A stretch of DNA of 64,000 nucleotides from positions 16,484-80,483 of the forward strand of contig JAJQFS010000045.1 in NCBI GenBank assembly GCA_021200995.1, in the 5' to 3' direction. This document shows positions 26,488 to 36,656 of this stretch, piece after piece; position 1 is the stretch's first letter, and each line of letters begins with the position of its first letter. This DNA is from Lachnospiraceae bacterium. Lineage in GTDB: Bacteria > Bacillota > Clostridia > Lachnospirales > Lachnospiraceae. The notes below the pieces were generated by a model that saw nothing but the letters and a program-made list of their open reading frames with translations, had not been told where the DNA came from and ran no database searches. Both the position numbers and the translations under genes were made by a program.

Positions 26488-27780
26488 ATGGTAAAAGCAG
26501 TAGTAGGAGCCAACTGGGGCGATGAGGGCAAAGGAAAAATTACGGACATGATGGCCGAAAACGCCGACATCGTCATCCGCTTTCAGGGCGGCGCAAACGC
26601 GGGACATACGATTAAAAATTCCTATGGTAAGTTCGCGCTGCATTCTCTGCCAAGCGGTGTGTTTTATGGCCATACGACCAATATCATCGGCAATGGCGTG
26701 GCGTTGAATATTCCGATTCTGTTTAAGGAGATTCAGTCCCTGGTGGAGAAGGGCGTACCGATGCCGCACATTCTGGTCAGCGATCGCTGCCAGATCGTGA
26801 TGCCTTATCATGTGCTTTTCGACCAGTACGAGGAGGAGCACCTGGGCAAAAAGGCTTTTGGCTCCACCAAATCCGGCATCGCGCCTTTCTATTCCGACAA
26901 ATACGCCAAGATTGGTTTTCAGGTCAGCGAGCTCTTTGATGAGGATGTACTGAGGGAAAAGATAGACAGCGTTGTTTCCTACAAAAATGTGATTCTGGAA
27001 CATGTTTATCACAAACCGGCAATTGATCCTGATGCACTTCTGGAAACGCTGCATCAGTACCGGGATATGGTTGCTCCCTATGTGTGCGATGTCAGCGCCT
27101 TTCTGGATAAAGCGCTGAAGGAAGGCAAGACAATTCTGCTTGAAGGACAGCTCGGAACCTTAAAAGACCCTGATCATGGGATTTATCCCATGGTAACCTC
27201 GTCTTCCACGCTGGCTGCCTACGGCGCCATTGGTGCGGGTATTCCGCCCTATGAGATCAGCCAGATTGTGACGGTGTGTAAAGCATACTCTTCCGCGGTG
27301 GGCGCGGGTGACTTCGTGTCCGAGATTTTTGGCGATGAAGCCGAGGAGCTGCGCAGGCGCGGCGGCGACGGCGGCGAGTATGGCGCGACGACGGGACGTC
27401 CCAGACGCGTGGGATGGTTTGACTGTGTCGCCAGCAAATATGGCTGCCGTATGCAGGGCACGACGGATGTGGCGTTTTCTGTTCTGGATGTCCTGGGATA
27501 TCTGGATGAGATTCCGGTTTGTGTGGGCTATGACATTGATGGGGAAGTCACCACGGATTTCCCTGTTACAGTGAAACTCAACAGAGCAAAGCCGGTATGG
27601 AAGGTACTGCCGGGCTGGAAGTGCGATATCGCCGGTATCCGCAGCTATGAGGAGCTTCCGCAGGCCTGCAGGGATTATGTGGAGTTTATTGAAGAGCAGA
27701 TCGGTTATCCCATTACCATGATCAGCAACGGTCCATCCAGATCAGATATTATTCACAGAGAAAGTCCACTGAAAAAATGA
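26488..27780 (+). CDS. purA: Adenylosuccinate synthetase
   Basis: PurA joins IMP and aspartate using GTP, the first step from IMP to AMP. The 430-residue protein starts VKAVVGANWGDEGKGKITD with the GDEGKGK P-loop. FQGGANAGHTI holds the catalytic His, and LLEGQLGTLKDPDHGIYPMV and GATTGRPRRVGWFD follow, all conserved. It begins 20 bp after purB. ATG 26488 is preferred over a TTG at 26473 because GGAGAAGAG lies just upstream. It ends the purine cluster. Confidence 0.95.
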   Translation: MVKAVVGANWGDEGKGKITDMMAENADIVIRFQGGANAGHTIKNSYGKFALHSLPSGVFYGHTTNIIGNGVALNIPILFKEIQSLVEKGVPMPHILVSDRCQIVMPYHVLFDQYEEEHLGKKAFGSTKSGIAPFYSDKYAKIGFQVSELFDEDVLREKIDSVVSYKNVILEHVYHKPAIDPDALLETLHQYRDMVAPYVCDVSAFLDKALKEGKTILLEGQLGTLKDPDHGIYPMVTSSSTLAAYGAIGAGIPPYEISQIVTVCKAYSSAVGAGDFVSEIFGDEAEELRRRGGDGGEYGATTGRPRRVGWFDCVASKYGCRMQGTTDVAFSVLDVLGYLDEIPVCVGYDIDGEVTTDFPVTVKLNRAKPVWKVLPGWKCDIAGIRSYEELPQACRDYVEFIEEQIGYPITMISNGPSRSDIIHRESPLKK

Positions 27781-28077
27781 ATAAACGGCGATTACTATCG
27801 CTGCTGACATAACGTAAAGAATTATTCTGAAAAAAGTCAGCTGCCTGACAGGTATACCTTTTCGCAGCTGTATGACAACACTTGAAAGCATTTCAGGATG
27901 TCGGAGGTGCCTAAAAGGCACTTCCGGCACTCGTATCTCTTTTAATTAGACAGCATCTTCCATTTTTTTATTTATCAATTGATTATCACTTGAAACTGAA
28001 CATACACCAAAAAGGCGCTTCCTCCGTCAAGTGGATGAACGCGTTCTTTGCGGTATTATCATACGGGAGGAAAACGG
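27781..28077. other. 297-bp intergenic region between purA and rho
   Basis: No gene is visible. CGGAGGTGCC and GGCACTTCCG (27902-27911 and 27917-27926) form a 10-bp hairpin with one G-U pair but no T run. The second half is A+T-rich and must hold the rho promoter; the best candidate -10 is TATTAT at 28054-28059, without a convincing -35. Many Firmicutes control rho through its leader, but I see no specific attenuator structure. Confidence 0.4.
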
Positions 28078-29655
28078 ATGAGGGAAAAATATGAATCGCT
28101 GAGTCTGGCGGAGTTGAAGGAAGTCGCGAAATTCAGAGGACTGCGCGGCGTATCCGCCATGAAAAAAGCGGATCTGGTGGACGCCATGCTGAAGCTGGAT
28201 GAAGAATTGAAGCAAAAAGAGGAAGCAGAGAAAAAGGAACAAGAAGAGAAAAAAGCGGCGGAAAAGACTGCATCCGACAGGCAGACAATGAACCGGCAGG
28301 TACAAAGAAGGACGGGCGCAAGGACAGGCGGGAGAGTGCTGGCGTCCGGTTCTAACACAAATCGTTCTGCTGCGCACAATGAAGAAATGAAGACACAACC
28401 CACAGCACAGACACAGTCCGCAGTACAGGTTGAGCCCACAGTTCAGACGGAGGAGACAGCCGCTTCACAGGCGGAGTTCGAGCAGCCTACATTCCGGAAA
28501 TCCTTTGAAAACGGCGGTTCTGAACTGGACAGCGGTGTGGAGGCACGCGGGATTTTAGAGGTGATGCCGGATGGCTTTGGCTTTATCAGAAGCGACAATT
28601 ATATGCCGGGAGACCAGGATGTCTACGTCTCCCCCAACCAGATCCGGCGTTTTAATTTAAAGACCGGCGATGTGCTATGCGGCAATACCCGCGTGAAGAT
28701 TGACAAGGAAAAATACCGTGCCCTGCTGTATGTCAAGACAGTCAACGGATACAATCCTGATGTAGTGGCAAAGCGCCCGAATTTTGAGGATCTGACGCCG
28801 ATTTTCCCGAATGAGCGTCTGGTAATGGAGCATCCTGGCTGTAATGTGGCGATGCGGGTTATGGACCTCCTAAGTCCTGTAGGGAAGGGACAGCGCGGCA
28901 TGATTGTCTCCCCGCCGAAGGCCGGCAAGACGACGCTTTTAAAGGCGGTCGCGCAGTCGCTTATTCATAATAATCCGGATGTACATCTGATTATTTTGCT
29001 GATCGACGAACGTCCTGAGGAAGTGACGGACATGAAGGAGGCTATTCAGGGGCATAATGTAGAGGTTATTCATTCCACTTTTGACGAGTCTCCGGAGCAT
29101 CATAAGCGTGTCACGGAGATGACGATCGGCAGAGCGAAAAGGCTGGTAGAGCAGAAACAGGATGTGTGTATTCTCTTAGACAGCATCACCAGGCTGACCA
29201 GGGCGTACAATCTGACAGTCGTGCCCAGCGGGCGTACCCTGTCCGGCGGCCTGGATCCGGCGGCACTGTACATGCCCAAGCGCTTTTTTGGCGCGGCCAG
29301 AAATATGCGGGAGGGCGGCAGTCTGACCATTCTGGCGACAGCGCTTGTGGACACCGGCTCCAAAATGGACGACGTTGTGTATGAGGAATTCAAGGGCACC
29401 GGCAACATGGAGATCATTCTGGACCGGAAGCTTTCTGAAAAGCGTATTTTCCCGGCCATCGATATTCCCAAATCCAGCACCAGAAGAGAAGATCTGCTTT
29501 TATCAAAGGAAGAGCAGGATGCCGTAACGATTTTGCGGCGCGGCTTAAACGGAATGAAGCCGGAGGAAGCGGTGGACCGGATCCTGGATCTGTTTGGTCA
29601 TACCCGCTGCAATGACGAGTTCGTGCAGATTGTGAAAAAGCAGAGGATCTTCTGA
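28078..29655 (+). CDS. rho: Transcription termination factor Rho with a disordered N-terminal insert
   Basis: Rho is a hexameric RNA helicase that ends transcription. Residues 1-45 form the Rho N domain (SLAELKEVAKFRGLRGVSAM). Residues about 50-150 are a low-complexity insert rich in Glu, Lys, Gln, Thr and Ala that E. coli Rho lacks. The cold-shock RNA-binding domain follows (GILEVMPDGFGFIRSDNYMP), then the ATPase: SPPKAGKTTLLK (Walker A), LIILLIDERPEEV (Walker B), the Q-loop region and GTGNMEIILDRKLSEKRIFP (R-loop/secondary RNA site). The start has GGGAGGAAAA. It is a single gene between purA and rpmE. Confidence 0.95.
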   Translation: MREKYESLSLAELKEVAKFRGLRGVSAMKKADLVDAMLKLDEELKQKEEAEKKEQEEKKAAEKTASDRQTMNRQVQRRTGARTGGRVLASGSNTNRSAAHNEEMKTQPTAQTQSAVQVEPTVQTEETAASQAEFEQPTFRKSFENGGSELDSGVEARGILEVMPDGFGFIRSDNYMPGDQDVYVSPNQIRRFNLKTGDVLCGNTRVKIDKEKYRALLYVKTVNGYNPDVVAKRPNFEDLTPIFPNERLVMEHPGCNVAMRVMDLLSPVGKGQRGMIVSPPKAGKTTLLKAVAQSLIHNNPDVHLIILLIDERPEEVTDMKEAIQGHNVEVIHSTFDESPEHHKRVTEMTIGRAKRLVEQKQDVCILLDSITRLTRAYNLTVVPSGRTLSGGLDPAALYMPKRFFGAARNMREGGSLTILATALVDTGSKMDDVVYEEFKGTGNMEIILDRKLSEKRIFPAIDIPKSSTRREDLLLSKEEQDAVTILRRGLNGMKPEEAVDRILDLFGHTRCNDEFVQIVKKQRIF

Positions 29656-29708
29656 GATATTGAGTTGCCGTGAATAGAATATTTTTTTATAAAAATATCA
29701 CAAAACAC

Positions 29709-29737
29709 TTGCAAAAAAAGTATGGGTCTGCTATCAT
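29709..29737 (+). promoter_or_regulatory. Promoter of rpmE
   Basis: TTGCAA at 29709-29714, 17-bp spacing and TATCAT at 29732-29737, about 70 nt upstream of the rpmE ATG. Confidence 0.6.
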
Positions 29738-29806
29738 GAATAAGCTGTCTGTTTGAGGACAGCAAGGATGAGAACGACTATTTATCATATAGAGAGGTGA
29801 ATTACG

Positions 29807-30007
29807 ATGAAAGAGGGAATACATCCGAAGTATTATCAGGCGACAGTGACCTGCAACTGTGGCAACACATTTGTGACCGGCTCCACCAAACCGGAGATCC
29901 ATGTGGAGATCTGCTCCAAGTGTCATCCGTTTTATACCGGACAGCAGAAGGCAGCTCAGGCTCGCGGACGTATTGATAAGTTCAACAGAAAATACGGAAT
30001 GCAGTAA
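29807..30007 (+). CDS. rpmE: 50S ribosomal protein L31 (bL31, zinc-binding form)
   Basis: This 66-residue protein of the large ribosomal subunit has [18 protein letters not shown] and [14 protein letters not shown]. The four Cys (CxC and CxxC) mark the zinc-containing C+ form, not the zinc-free YtiA-type paralogue used under zinc starvation. A strong ribosome site (GAGAGGTGA) lies upstream and a clear terminator follows. Confidence 0.97.
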   Translation: MKEGIHPKYYQATVTCNCGNTFVTGSTKPEIHVEICSKCHPFYTGQQKAAQARGRIDKFNRKYGMQ

Positions 30008-30026
30008 ATGGTTGGTTGAAAAGGTT

Positions 30027-30065
30027 GAGGTTGAGGTGTGTTGCATCTCAGCCTCTTGTTTTTTT
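30027..30065 (+). terminator. Rho-independent terminator of rpmE
   Basis: GAGGTTGAGGTG pairs with CATCTCAGCCTC (two wobble pairs) and is followed by a run of T at 30056-30065. The next gene starts 28 bp further on, so this may act as a partial terminator. Confidence 0.8.
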
Positions 30066-30092
30066 AGGCGACGATCAGTTTTGGAGGAAGTT

Positions 30093-31391
30093 ATGCCACG
30101 GAAAAAGGCAAAGCAGCAGTATTGCGGCGTCGGCGGCCAGGCTGTCTTAGACGGCATTATGATGCGCAACGGCAGGGACTACGCGATCGCGGTGCGAAAG
30201 ACAGACGGCACCATCGCTGTGGAAAAGAAAGTCGGCCCCAAAAAGGAAAAGAGCGTATTTTCCAAAATTCCCTTTGTCAGAGGCGTTGTGAATTTCATAG
30301 ACAGCTTAAAGACCGGCTTTCAGAGCCTGAATGTTTCCGCCGAGATCGGTATGGAGGACATTGAGGAGGAGCCGGGGAAGTTTGAACTTTTTTTAAAAAA
30401 GCATTTCGGCGACAAGGCGAATGACATTATCATGAGTTTTACCGTGCTTGCCGCGGTGATTCTGGCGGTCGCTGTTTTTATTTTGCTGCCCTATGGTCTG
30501 TCCGCTTTCGCCGGACAGTTTATTCAAAGCAGGATGGTTCTTTCAGTCTTTGAGGGCGTACTCAGGCTTCTGATTTTTATTGGATATGTGACGCTGATCG
30601 GTTTCATGGAAGACATCGACAGGATGTACATGTACCATGGCGCGGAGCACAAATGTATCAATTGCATCGAGCGCGGCAAACCGCTGACAGTGCGCAACGT
30701 TCGTCGTTCCAGCAGACTTCATCCCAGGTGCGGCACCAGCTTTATGCTGTATGTGATGGTCATTTCCTGTGTTTGCTTTTTCTTCATCCAGGCGTCCAAT
30801 CCGCTGCTCAGGCTTTTGTATCGACTGCTTCTGATCCCGGTGATTGCGGCGGTGTCTTATGAGTTGATTCAGCTCGCGGGGCGCAGCTCCAATCCGATTG
30901 TGAAGCTTTTGAACTTACCGGGTATGGGGATGCAGATGCTCAGCACCAGAGAGCCGGACGATGGTATGATCGAGGTAGCCATCAAAGCGGTGGAGGCAGT
31001 TTTTGACTGGGAGGGTTACCAGGAGGTGGTCTTTGGCACGGAGACGGAAACAGACGTTGCAGAGGAAGCCGGGGCAGTGTATGATGCAGCTGAAGAGACT
31101 GCACCGGAATATGATGCCGCGCAGGCGCCTGAAACGGGGATGGATACTGACAAAGAGCCGGCAGAAGAAGAGGAATATGTCCAGGACTATGACAATGAGG
31201 ATGACGAAATCCTGAGAGAGAACGCGGAAATGGAAGCCTTCCTGGATCAGCTGATCGCGGAGGAATTGAGCCGTGACGACAAGAGGAAGGGAAACAGAAC
31301 CGACCGGACGAAAGAACAGAGTGATGCTTCTGTTCGCAGCGAAGAGGAAGCCGGTCAGGAGATAGAGGAACTTCTGGAACATGACTTATAG
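30093..31391 (+). CDS. DUF1385 membrane protein
   Basis: This 432-residue protein starts at ATG 30093 after GGAGGAAG. It opens with YCGVGGQAVLDGIMMRNGRDYAIAVRK and shows the DUF1385 (YqhQ-like) core: MYMYHGAEHKCINCIERG, LTVRNVRRSSRLHPRCGTSF and LLSTREPDDGMIEVAIKAVE. Four to five membrane segments lie at residues 110-270. The last 120 residues are a strongly acidic, probably disordered tail. In many Firmicutes this gene sits directly upstream of prmC and prfA, as here, overlapping prmC by 11 nt. Its biochemical function is unknown to me; the conserved His/Cys motifs suggest metal binding. Confidence 0.88.
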   Translation: MPRKKAKQQYCGVGGQAVLDGIMMRNGRDYAIAVRKTDGTIAVEKKVGPKKEKSVFSKIPFVRGVVNFIDSLKTGFQSLNVSAEIGMEDIEEEPGKFELFLKKHFGDKANDIIMSFTVLAAVILAVAVFILLPYGLSAFAGQFIQSRMVLSVFEGVLRLLIFIGYVTLIGFMEDIDRMYMYHGAEHKCINCIERGKPLTVRNVRRSSRLHPRCGTSFMLYVMVISCVCFFFIQASNPLLRLLYRLLLIPVIAAVSYELIQLAGRSSNPIVKLLNLPGMGMQMLSTREPDDGMIEVAIKAVEAVFDWEGYQEVVFGTETETDVAEEAGAVYDAAEETAPEYDAAQAPETGMDTDKEPAEEEEYVQDYDNEDDEILRENAEMEAFLDQLIAEELSRDDKRKGNRTDRTKEQSDASVRSEEEAGQEIEELLEHDL

Positions 31392-32235
31392 AGACGCGTA
31401 CAGACAGGGAGCGGCGTGTTTAAAGGACGCGGGTATCGAGGAGTATGATCTGGATGCCAGGCTGCTTTTGGAGCATACCTGCGGCATTACCCGCCAGGAC
31501 TTGTTAATTTATGGGGACAAATTACTTGAAACAGGGGCGGAAGAGTCTTTTTTTCAGGCAATCGCGTTGCGGAGCAGCCGTATTCCCCTGCAGCACATCA
31601 CAGGGGTCCAGGCATTTATGGGGCTGGATTTTGAGGTCAATGAGGATGTGCTGATTCCCAGGCAGGATACGGAGACAGTCGTGGAGACGGCGCTTACAGT
31701 ATTAAGGCCGGGGATGGAGATTCTGGATTTGTGCACGGGCAGCGGCTGTATTCTGATCAGTCTTCTGTATTATGGCGGAGAGGTCTGCGGTCTGGGTACG
31801 GATATTTCACCAAAGGCGCTGCTGACGGCAGCAAGGAATCTGGAGCGGATCAGTCAGAAAAAGAAGCTGAATGCCTCATTACGTGAAAGTGATCTGTTTG
31901 ATCAGGTCACAGGGCACTTTGATCTCATCCTGTCCAATCCGCCCTATATCGCATCGTCGGTGATTGACACACTGGAGCCGGAGGTGCGCGACCATGAGCC
32001 GGTGCTGGCGCTTGACGGCGGCCGTGACGGCCTTGCTTTTTATCGGCGGATTGTCATGGAAAGCCGGAGGCACTTAAAGAACGACGGTTTTCTGATTTTG
32101 GAAATCGGCTATGACCAGGGAATGGCGGTGCGTAAGCTTTTTGACCTGGCCGGATTTGAGGATGTGACGCTGAAACAGGATCTGGCCGGCTCAGACAGGG
32201 TCGTGTCCGGCAGATGGAGGAGTGAGCATGTTTGA
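31381..32235 (+). CDS. prmC: Peptide chain release factor N5-glutamine methyltransferase
   Basis: PrmC methylates the Gln of the GGQ motif in release factors, raising their termination activity. The 284-residue protein has an N-terminal helical domain, [19 protein letters not shown], the SAM-binding segment [16 protein letters not shown] (about residues 115-130) and the substrate motif LILSNPPYI (NPPY, about residue 184). It overlaps DUF1385 upstream and prfA, whose product it modifies, downstream by 8 nt. Translation coupling of enzyme and substrate is therefore likely. Confidence 0.93.
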   Translation: MTYRDAYRQGAACLKDAGIEEYDLDARLLLEHTCGITRQDLLIYGDKLLETGAEESFFQAIALRSSRIPLQHITGVQAFMGLDFEVNEDVLIPRQDTETVVETALTVLRPGMEILDLCTGSGCILISLLYYGGEVCGLGTDISPKALLTAARNLERISQKKKLNASLRESDLFDQVTGHFDLILSNPPYIASSVIDTLEPEVRDHEPVLALDGGRDGLAFYRRIVMESRRHLKNDGFLILEIGYDQGMAVRKLFDLAGFEDVTLKQDLAGSDRVVSGRWRSEHV

Positions 32236-33304
32236 TAAACTGGACGATTTACTCAATCGGTTTGAGGAAATCTTAAATGAATTAAATGAACCCACGGTCA
32301 CCGCGAATCAGGACCGCTTCCGCAGACTGATGAAGGAGCAGAGCGACCTGACTCCTATCGTGGAAACCTACAGAAGTTATAAACAGGCAAAGCAGGATAT
32401 TGAGGATTCCGAGAGCGTGCTGCAGGAGGAATCCGATGAGGAAATGCGGGAGCTTTTAAAGGAAACACTCTCCGACAGTAAAAAAGCTGTGGAGGAGCTG
32501 GAACAGAAGCTGAAGGTCCTGCTTCTGCCAAAGGACCCCAATGACGATAAAAACGTGATTATGGAAATCAGAGGCGGAGCGGGAGGAGACGAGGCGGCTT
32601 TGTTTGCGGCGGAGCTTTATCACTTATATGTGAAATATGCTCTCAGTAAGGGCTGGAAGGTGGAAACCCAGTATGCGGATGAGAGCGGCATCGGCGGCAT
32701 GAAGGAGGTCAACTTCCAGATTTCGGGGAAGGGTGCCTATTCCCGTCTGAAATATGAATCCGGCGTTCACCGCGTGCAGCGAGTGCCGGAAACGGAGTCC
32801 GGCGGACGTATTCACACCTCCACGGCTACCGTGGCGGTGATGCCGGAAGCGGACGAGGATATTGACATTGTGATCGATGAGAAGGATATCCGCATTGATG
32901 TGATGCGCGCCTCCGGAAACGGCGGCCAGTGCGTCAACACCACTGATTCTGCGGTGCGCCTGACCCACTATCCCACGGGAATTGTGGTCTATTCCCAGAC
33001 AGAGAAGAGTCAGCTGCAGAATAAGGCCAAAGCCTTCGCCCTTTTAAAGTCCAAGCTCTATGATATCGAGCAGCAGAAACAGCACGACGCGGAGGCGGAG
33101 TTAAGACGCAGTCAGATCGGCACCGGCGACCGGTCCGAGAAAATCCGCACCTATAATTTCCTGCAGGGCCGCGTCACCGATCACCGGATTGGCCTGACCC
33201 TATACAAGCTTGACAAGGTCATGAACGGCGATATCGATGAGATTCTGGACGCCTGCATTGCCGCGGATCAGGCGGCGAAGCTGGTGAAAATGAACGAACA
33301 ATAA
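32228..33304 (+). CDS. prfA: Peptide chain release factor 1
   Basis: RF1 recognises UAA and UAG stop codons and triggers peptide release. The 358-residue protein has [36 protein letters not shown] and the catalytic [22 protein letters not shown] is intact; Cys after it replaces the common His. ATG 32228 is preferred to GTG 32222 because GGAGG at 32216-32220 lies at ideal distance. It is the last gene of the DUF1385-prmC-prfA operon. Confidence 0.95.
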   Translation: MFDKLDDLLNRFEEILNELNEPTVTANQDRFRRLMKEQSDLTPIVETYRSYKQAKQDIEDSESVLQEESDEEMRELLKETLSDSKKAVEELEQKLKVLLLPKDPNDDKNVIMEIRGGAGGDEAALFAAELYHLYVKYALSKGWKVETQYADESGIGGMKEVNFQISGKGAYSRLKYESGVHRVQRVPETESGGRIHTSTATVAVMPEADEDIDIVIDEKDIRIDVMRASGNGGQCVNTTDSAVRLTHYPTGIVVYSQTEKSQLQNKAKAFALLKSKLYDIEQQKQHDAEAELRRSQIGTGDRSEKIRTYNFLQGRVTDHRIGLTLYKLDKVMNGDIDEILDACIAADQAAKLVKMNEQ

Positions 33305-33329
33305 ATGAATAGAAAAGAGGAAATCTGAA

Positions 33330-34607
33330 ATGGAAAAATCAAATGATACCGCACAGGAACTTCTCTCCTTTATTGATCATGCGCCCAGTCCCTATCATGT
33401 GGTGGACCAGGCAAAGGGGATGCTGGAGGCGGCTGGCTTTGAAAAACTCAGCGAAAAAAGCAGCTGGAAGATTGAAAAGGGAAAAAGCTACTATGTCAGC
33501 AGACAGGGGTCTGCCGTCATCGCTTTCCGTGTCCCGAAAAGTACATATAAGGGTTTTCATCTGGTAGCGAGCCACAGTGATTCGCCGGTGTTCAAGGTCA
33601 AGACCAATCCGGAAATGACGCTGGGAAATCTGTACACGAAGCTGAATGTAGAGCGCTACGGCGGCATGATCCTGTCCACCTGGTTCGACAGACCGCTGTC
33701 TGTCGCGGGAAAGGTGTATCTGGAGGAGAACGGCAACATCGTGAAAAAGCTGGTCAACATTGACCGCGATCTCATGGTGATTCCCTCTCTGGCGATTCAT
33801 ATGAACCGTGACGCGAATAACGGCATGAAATTCAGCGTGCAGAAGGACCTGTGCCCGCTTTTGTCCGCAGCTGCGGATAACGAGGCGTTCACGAAGCTTC
33901 TGGAAGAGGAGGTCGGAGCGAAAAAGGAAAATATTCTGGGGTATGACCTGAACCTGTACACCCGCCAGCCCGGCACACGGATTGGAATAAATGAAGAGCT
34001 TTTGCTGTCTCCAAGACTGGACGACCAGGAATGCGCATTCGGCAGTTTGAAGGCTGTGATTGAGAGTGAGCCTGAGGAGTATGTCAGCCTGTGCGCGGTT
34101 TTTGACAATGAGGAAGTGGGCAGCATGTCTCCGCAGGGCGCGGACAGTGACTTTTTGAAAGATACAGTGAAACGGGTAGTTTACTGTCTGGGCGGCAGTG
34201 AGGCGTCCTATATGGAGGCCATGGCCAACAGCTTTATGATCTCCGCAGACAACGCCCACGCGGTACATCCAAACAGCCCGGAGAAAGCGGATCCCACTAA
34301 CCGGCCCGCCATGAACGCCGGCATTGTGATCAAATATTCGGCCGCGCAGAAATATACGACAAGCGCTTATGCCGGCAGTGTCATGAAAAAGCTGTGCAGA
34401 GAGGCGGGCGTGCCCTGCCAGGTCTTCCATAATCACTCTGACAGCATGGGAGGCGGCACCCTTGGTAAATATTCCGCTACCCATATGTCCGTCACGACAG
34501 TGGATATCGGGCTCGCGCAGTTAGCCATGCACTCAGCTGTGGAGACGGCGGGTGCTGAGGATATCGCATATCTGGTGAAAGCTCTGCGTTATTTTTACAG
34601 CGCGTGA
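33330..34607 (+). CDS. M18 family aminopeptidase
   Basis: M18 enzymes are dinuclear-metal aspartyl aminopeptidases, cytosolic and often dodecameric tetrahedra. The 425-residue protein has LVASHSDSPVFKVK (first metal His and the catalytic Asp), SPRLDDQECAFGSLKA (bridging Asp), VCAVFDNEEVGS-type sequence at FDNEEVGSMSPQGADS (catalytic Glu-Glu) and NAHAVHPNSPEKADPTNRP (metal His). This matches bacterial ApeB-like proteins. It starts 25 bp after prfA with AAGAGGAAA upstream. Confidence 0.92.
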   Translation: MEKSNDTAQELLSFIDHAPSPYHVVDQAKGMLEAAGFEKLSEKSSWKIEKGKSYYVSRQGSAVIAFRVPKSTYKGFHLVASHSDSPVFKVKTNPEMTLGNLYTKLNVERYGGMILSTWFDRPLSVAGKVYLEENGNIVKKLVNIDRDLMVIPSLAIHMNRDANNGMKFSVQKDLCPLLSAAADNEAFTKLLEEEVGAKKENILGYDLNLYTRQPGTRIGINEELLLSPRLDDQECAFGSLKAVIESEPEEYVSLCAVFDNEEVGSMSPQGADSDFLKDTVKRVVYCLGGSEASYMEAMANSFMISADNAHAVHPNSPEKADPTNRPAMNAGIVIKYSAAQKYTTSAYAGSVMKKLCREAGVPCQVFHNHSDSMGGGTLGKYSATHMSVTTVDIGLAQLAMHSAVETAGAEDIAYLVKALRYFYSA

Positions 34608-34722
34608 AAAACCCTGTGCTGAAAGGTTCATGGTACGAGAGTTTTTTCCATATGGGAATCTTTCACGTGACCATGCGGGCGACAGAAAAGCTTAGCGCGC
34701 CGGCAGGAAGGAGAACGATTTT

Positions 34723-35193
34723 ATGGAAATCAGAAGAGCGACAGCCGCGGATATGCCAGGTCTGAATAAGCTTTTATATCAGGTGCTGATGGTGCATCAC
34801 AACGGCAGGCCGGATTTATTTAAGGCGAACGCCAAAAAATATACGGATGAAGAATTGAAAACGTTGCTTAAGGATGATACCCGGCCGGTTTTTGCAGCGG
34901 TGGACGAGCAGGATCAGATTCTGGGATACGCGTTCTGTATCCTTGAGGAGTACGCGGGGGACAATATCCACCCTGATATGAAAACCCTCTATATCGATGA
35001 CCTGTGCGTGGATGAAGACCGGAGAGGCAGTCATGTCGGCAGCGCCCTGTATGCGTATGTCCTGGATTACGCGAAAAAGATCGGCTGCTATAACGTGACA
35101 TTAAACGTGTGGAGCTGTAATCCCGGCGCCATGAAGTTTTATGAAAAATGCGGCCTTGTTCCCTATAAGGTCGGGATGGAAAAGGTTCTCTGA
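34723..35193 (+). CDS. GNAT family N-acetyltransferase
   Basis: This 156-residue protein has the GNAT fold: EIRRATAADMPGLNKLLYQV at the N-terminus, the acetyl-CoA loop in VDEDRRGSHVGSALYAYVLD (R-R-G-x-x-V/I-G-x-x-L) and the C-terminal NVWSCNPGAMKFYEKCGLVP. Substrates of this large family include amines on small molecules and proteins; the sequence does not narrow it. The gene stands alone, with GGAAGGAGAA upstream. Confidence 0.9.
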   Translation: MEIRRATAADMPGLNKLLYQVLMVHHNGRPDLFKANAKKYTDEELKTLLKDDTRPVFAAVDEQDQILGYAFCILEEYAGDNIHPDMKTLYIDDLCVDEDRRGSHVGSALYAYVLDYAKKIGCYNVTLNVWSCNPGAMKFYEKCGLVPYKVGMEKVL

Positions 35194-35292
35194 AGCATGA
35201 CACTGCTATTGTATTTAAAGAAGTCACGCAGAGAAGGATCATAAATAACAGTAACAGATTGAACCTGAAAAAATGACACGGAGGAACATATT

Positions 35293-36606
35293 ATGTGGGC
35301 AGAGGAAAGTGTGTTTCATCAGATTTATCCCCTGGGTTTTTGCGGCGCGCCGTTTGAAAATGACGGCGTGGAGGCACACAGAATATTAAAGGTGATTGAC
35401 TGGATTCCACATCTTAAAAAGCTGGGCGTGAACGCGGTTTATTTTTCACCGCTGTTTGAATCAGACACGCACGGATATAATACCAGGGATTACCGCCAGA
35501 TAGACAAAAGGCTTGGAAATGAGGACGACTTCAAAACCGTGGTGAACAGGCTCCATGAGAAAGGCATCCGTGTGGTACTGGACGGCGTGTTCAACCATGT
35601 GGGCAGAGGCTTCTGGGCTTTTCAGGATGTGCTGCAAAACAAGGAGAATTCGCCTTATCGTGACTGGTTTTACCACATTGACTTTCACGGCAACTCAAAT
35701 TACAATGACGGCCTGTGGTATGAAGGCTGGGAGGGCTGCTATGACCTGGTCAAATTAAATCTGCGCAATCCGCAGGTGGTTCAGTATCTCTTGGACTGTG
35801 TCAGCTTCTGGGTGCGTACCTGGGACATCGACGGCCTGCGCCTGGATGTAGCCTACAGCCTGGATCCGGACTTTTTAAGACAGCTGCGCGCGCACTGCGA
35901 TTCTTTAAAACAGGACTTTTTCCTGGTGGGAGAGGTTCTGCATGGGGATTATAACCGCATCATGAATCCGGAGATGCTGCATTCCGTCACCAATTACGAA
36001 TGCTACAAGGGGCTGTATTCCAGCTTCAACAGCATGAATATGTTTGAAATCATCCATTCCCTGCTCAGGCAGTTTGGACCGGAACAGTGGTGTCTGTACA
36101 CCGGGAAGCATCTGCTCAGTTTTGTGGACAATCATGATGTTTCCAGAATCGCGAGTATTCTGCAGAACGAAAAGCATCTGCCTTTGATTTACGCGCTGCT
36201 CTTTGGCATGCCCGGCATTCCCTGCCTGTATTACGGCAGCGAGTGGGGCACAAAGGCGGATAAGCGCGAGGGAGATCCGGCTCTTCGCCCGTCCTTTGAG
36301 GCGCCTGAGTGGAACGCCCTGACGGAATGGATTGCGAAGCTTGCTGAAGCGAAAAAGAGTTCCGCGGCGTTAAATTACGGCAGCTTTCGCTCCGTGCTTC
36401 TGACGAATAAGCAGTACATCTTTGAAAGAAAGTGCGACGGCGAGAGGGTGCTGGTAGCCATCAACGCGGACAGCGAGGAGTATGTGGCGCATTTTGACGC
36501 GGGCTGTGGGCTGGCGAAGGACCTGATTACCGGTGAAGCACATGATTTCGGCGGCGGCAGTCATCTGGCGCCGTACAGTGCCGCTTTCTGGAAATGCGAG
36601 CGTTAG
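35293..36606 (+). CDS. GH13 family alpha-glucan hydrolase (alpha-amylase type)
   Basis: This 437-residue cytoplasmic enzyme (no signal peptide) begins EESVFHQIYPLGFCGAPFEN. The four GH13 blocks are clear: VVLDGVFNHVGRGFW (I), DIDGLRLDVAYSLD (II, nucleophile Asp), FFLVGEVLHGDY (III, acid Glu) and SFVDNHDVSRIAS (IV, transition-state Asp). It is shorter than neopullulanase/cyclomaltodextrinase enzymes because the N-terminal domain is missing, but keeps the C-terminal beta domain. It probably degrades imported maltodextrins. No transport genes are adjacent. Confidence 0.9.
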   Translation: MWAEESVFHQIYPLGFCGAPFENDGVEAHRILKVIDWIPHLKKLGVNAVYFSPLFESDTHGYNTRDYRQIDKRLGNEDDFKTVVNRLHEKGIRVVLDGVFNHVGRGFWAFQDVLQNKENSPYRDWFYHIDFHGNSNYNDGLWYEGWEGCYDLVKLNLRNPQVVQYLLDCVSFWVRTWDIDGLRLDVAYSLDPDFLRQLRAHCDSLKQDFFLVGEVLHGDYNRIMNPEMLHSVTNYECYKGLYSSFNSMNMFEIIHSLLRQFGPEQWCLYTGKHLLSFVDNHDVSRIASILQNEKHLPLIYALLFGMPGIPCLYYGSEWGTKADKREGDPALRPSFEAPEWNALTEWIAKLAEAKKSSAALNYGSFRSVLLTNKQYIFERKCDGERVLVAINADSEEYVAHFDAGCGLAKDLITGEAHDFGGGSHLAPYSAAFWKCER

Positions 36607-36656
36607 CTGCCGTTCTACCTGAAGAGAGCACAGCATATTTTTATAAAAAAACAAAT

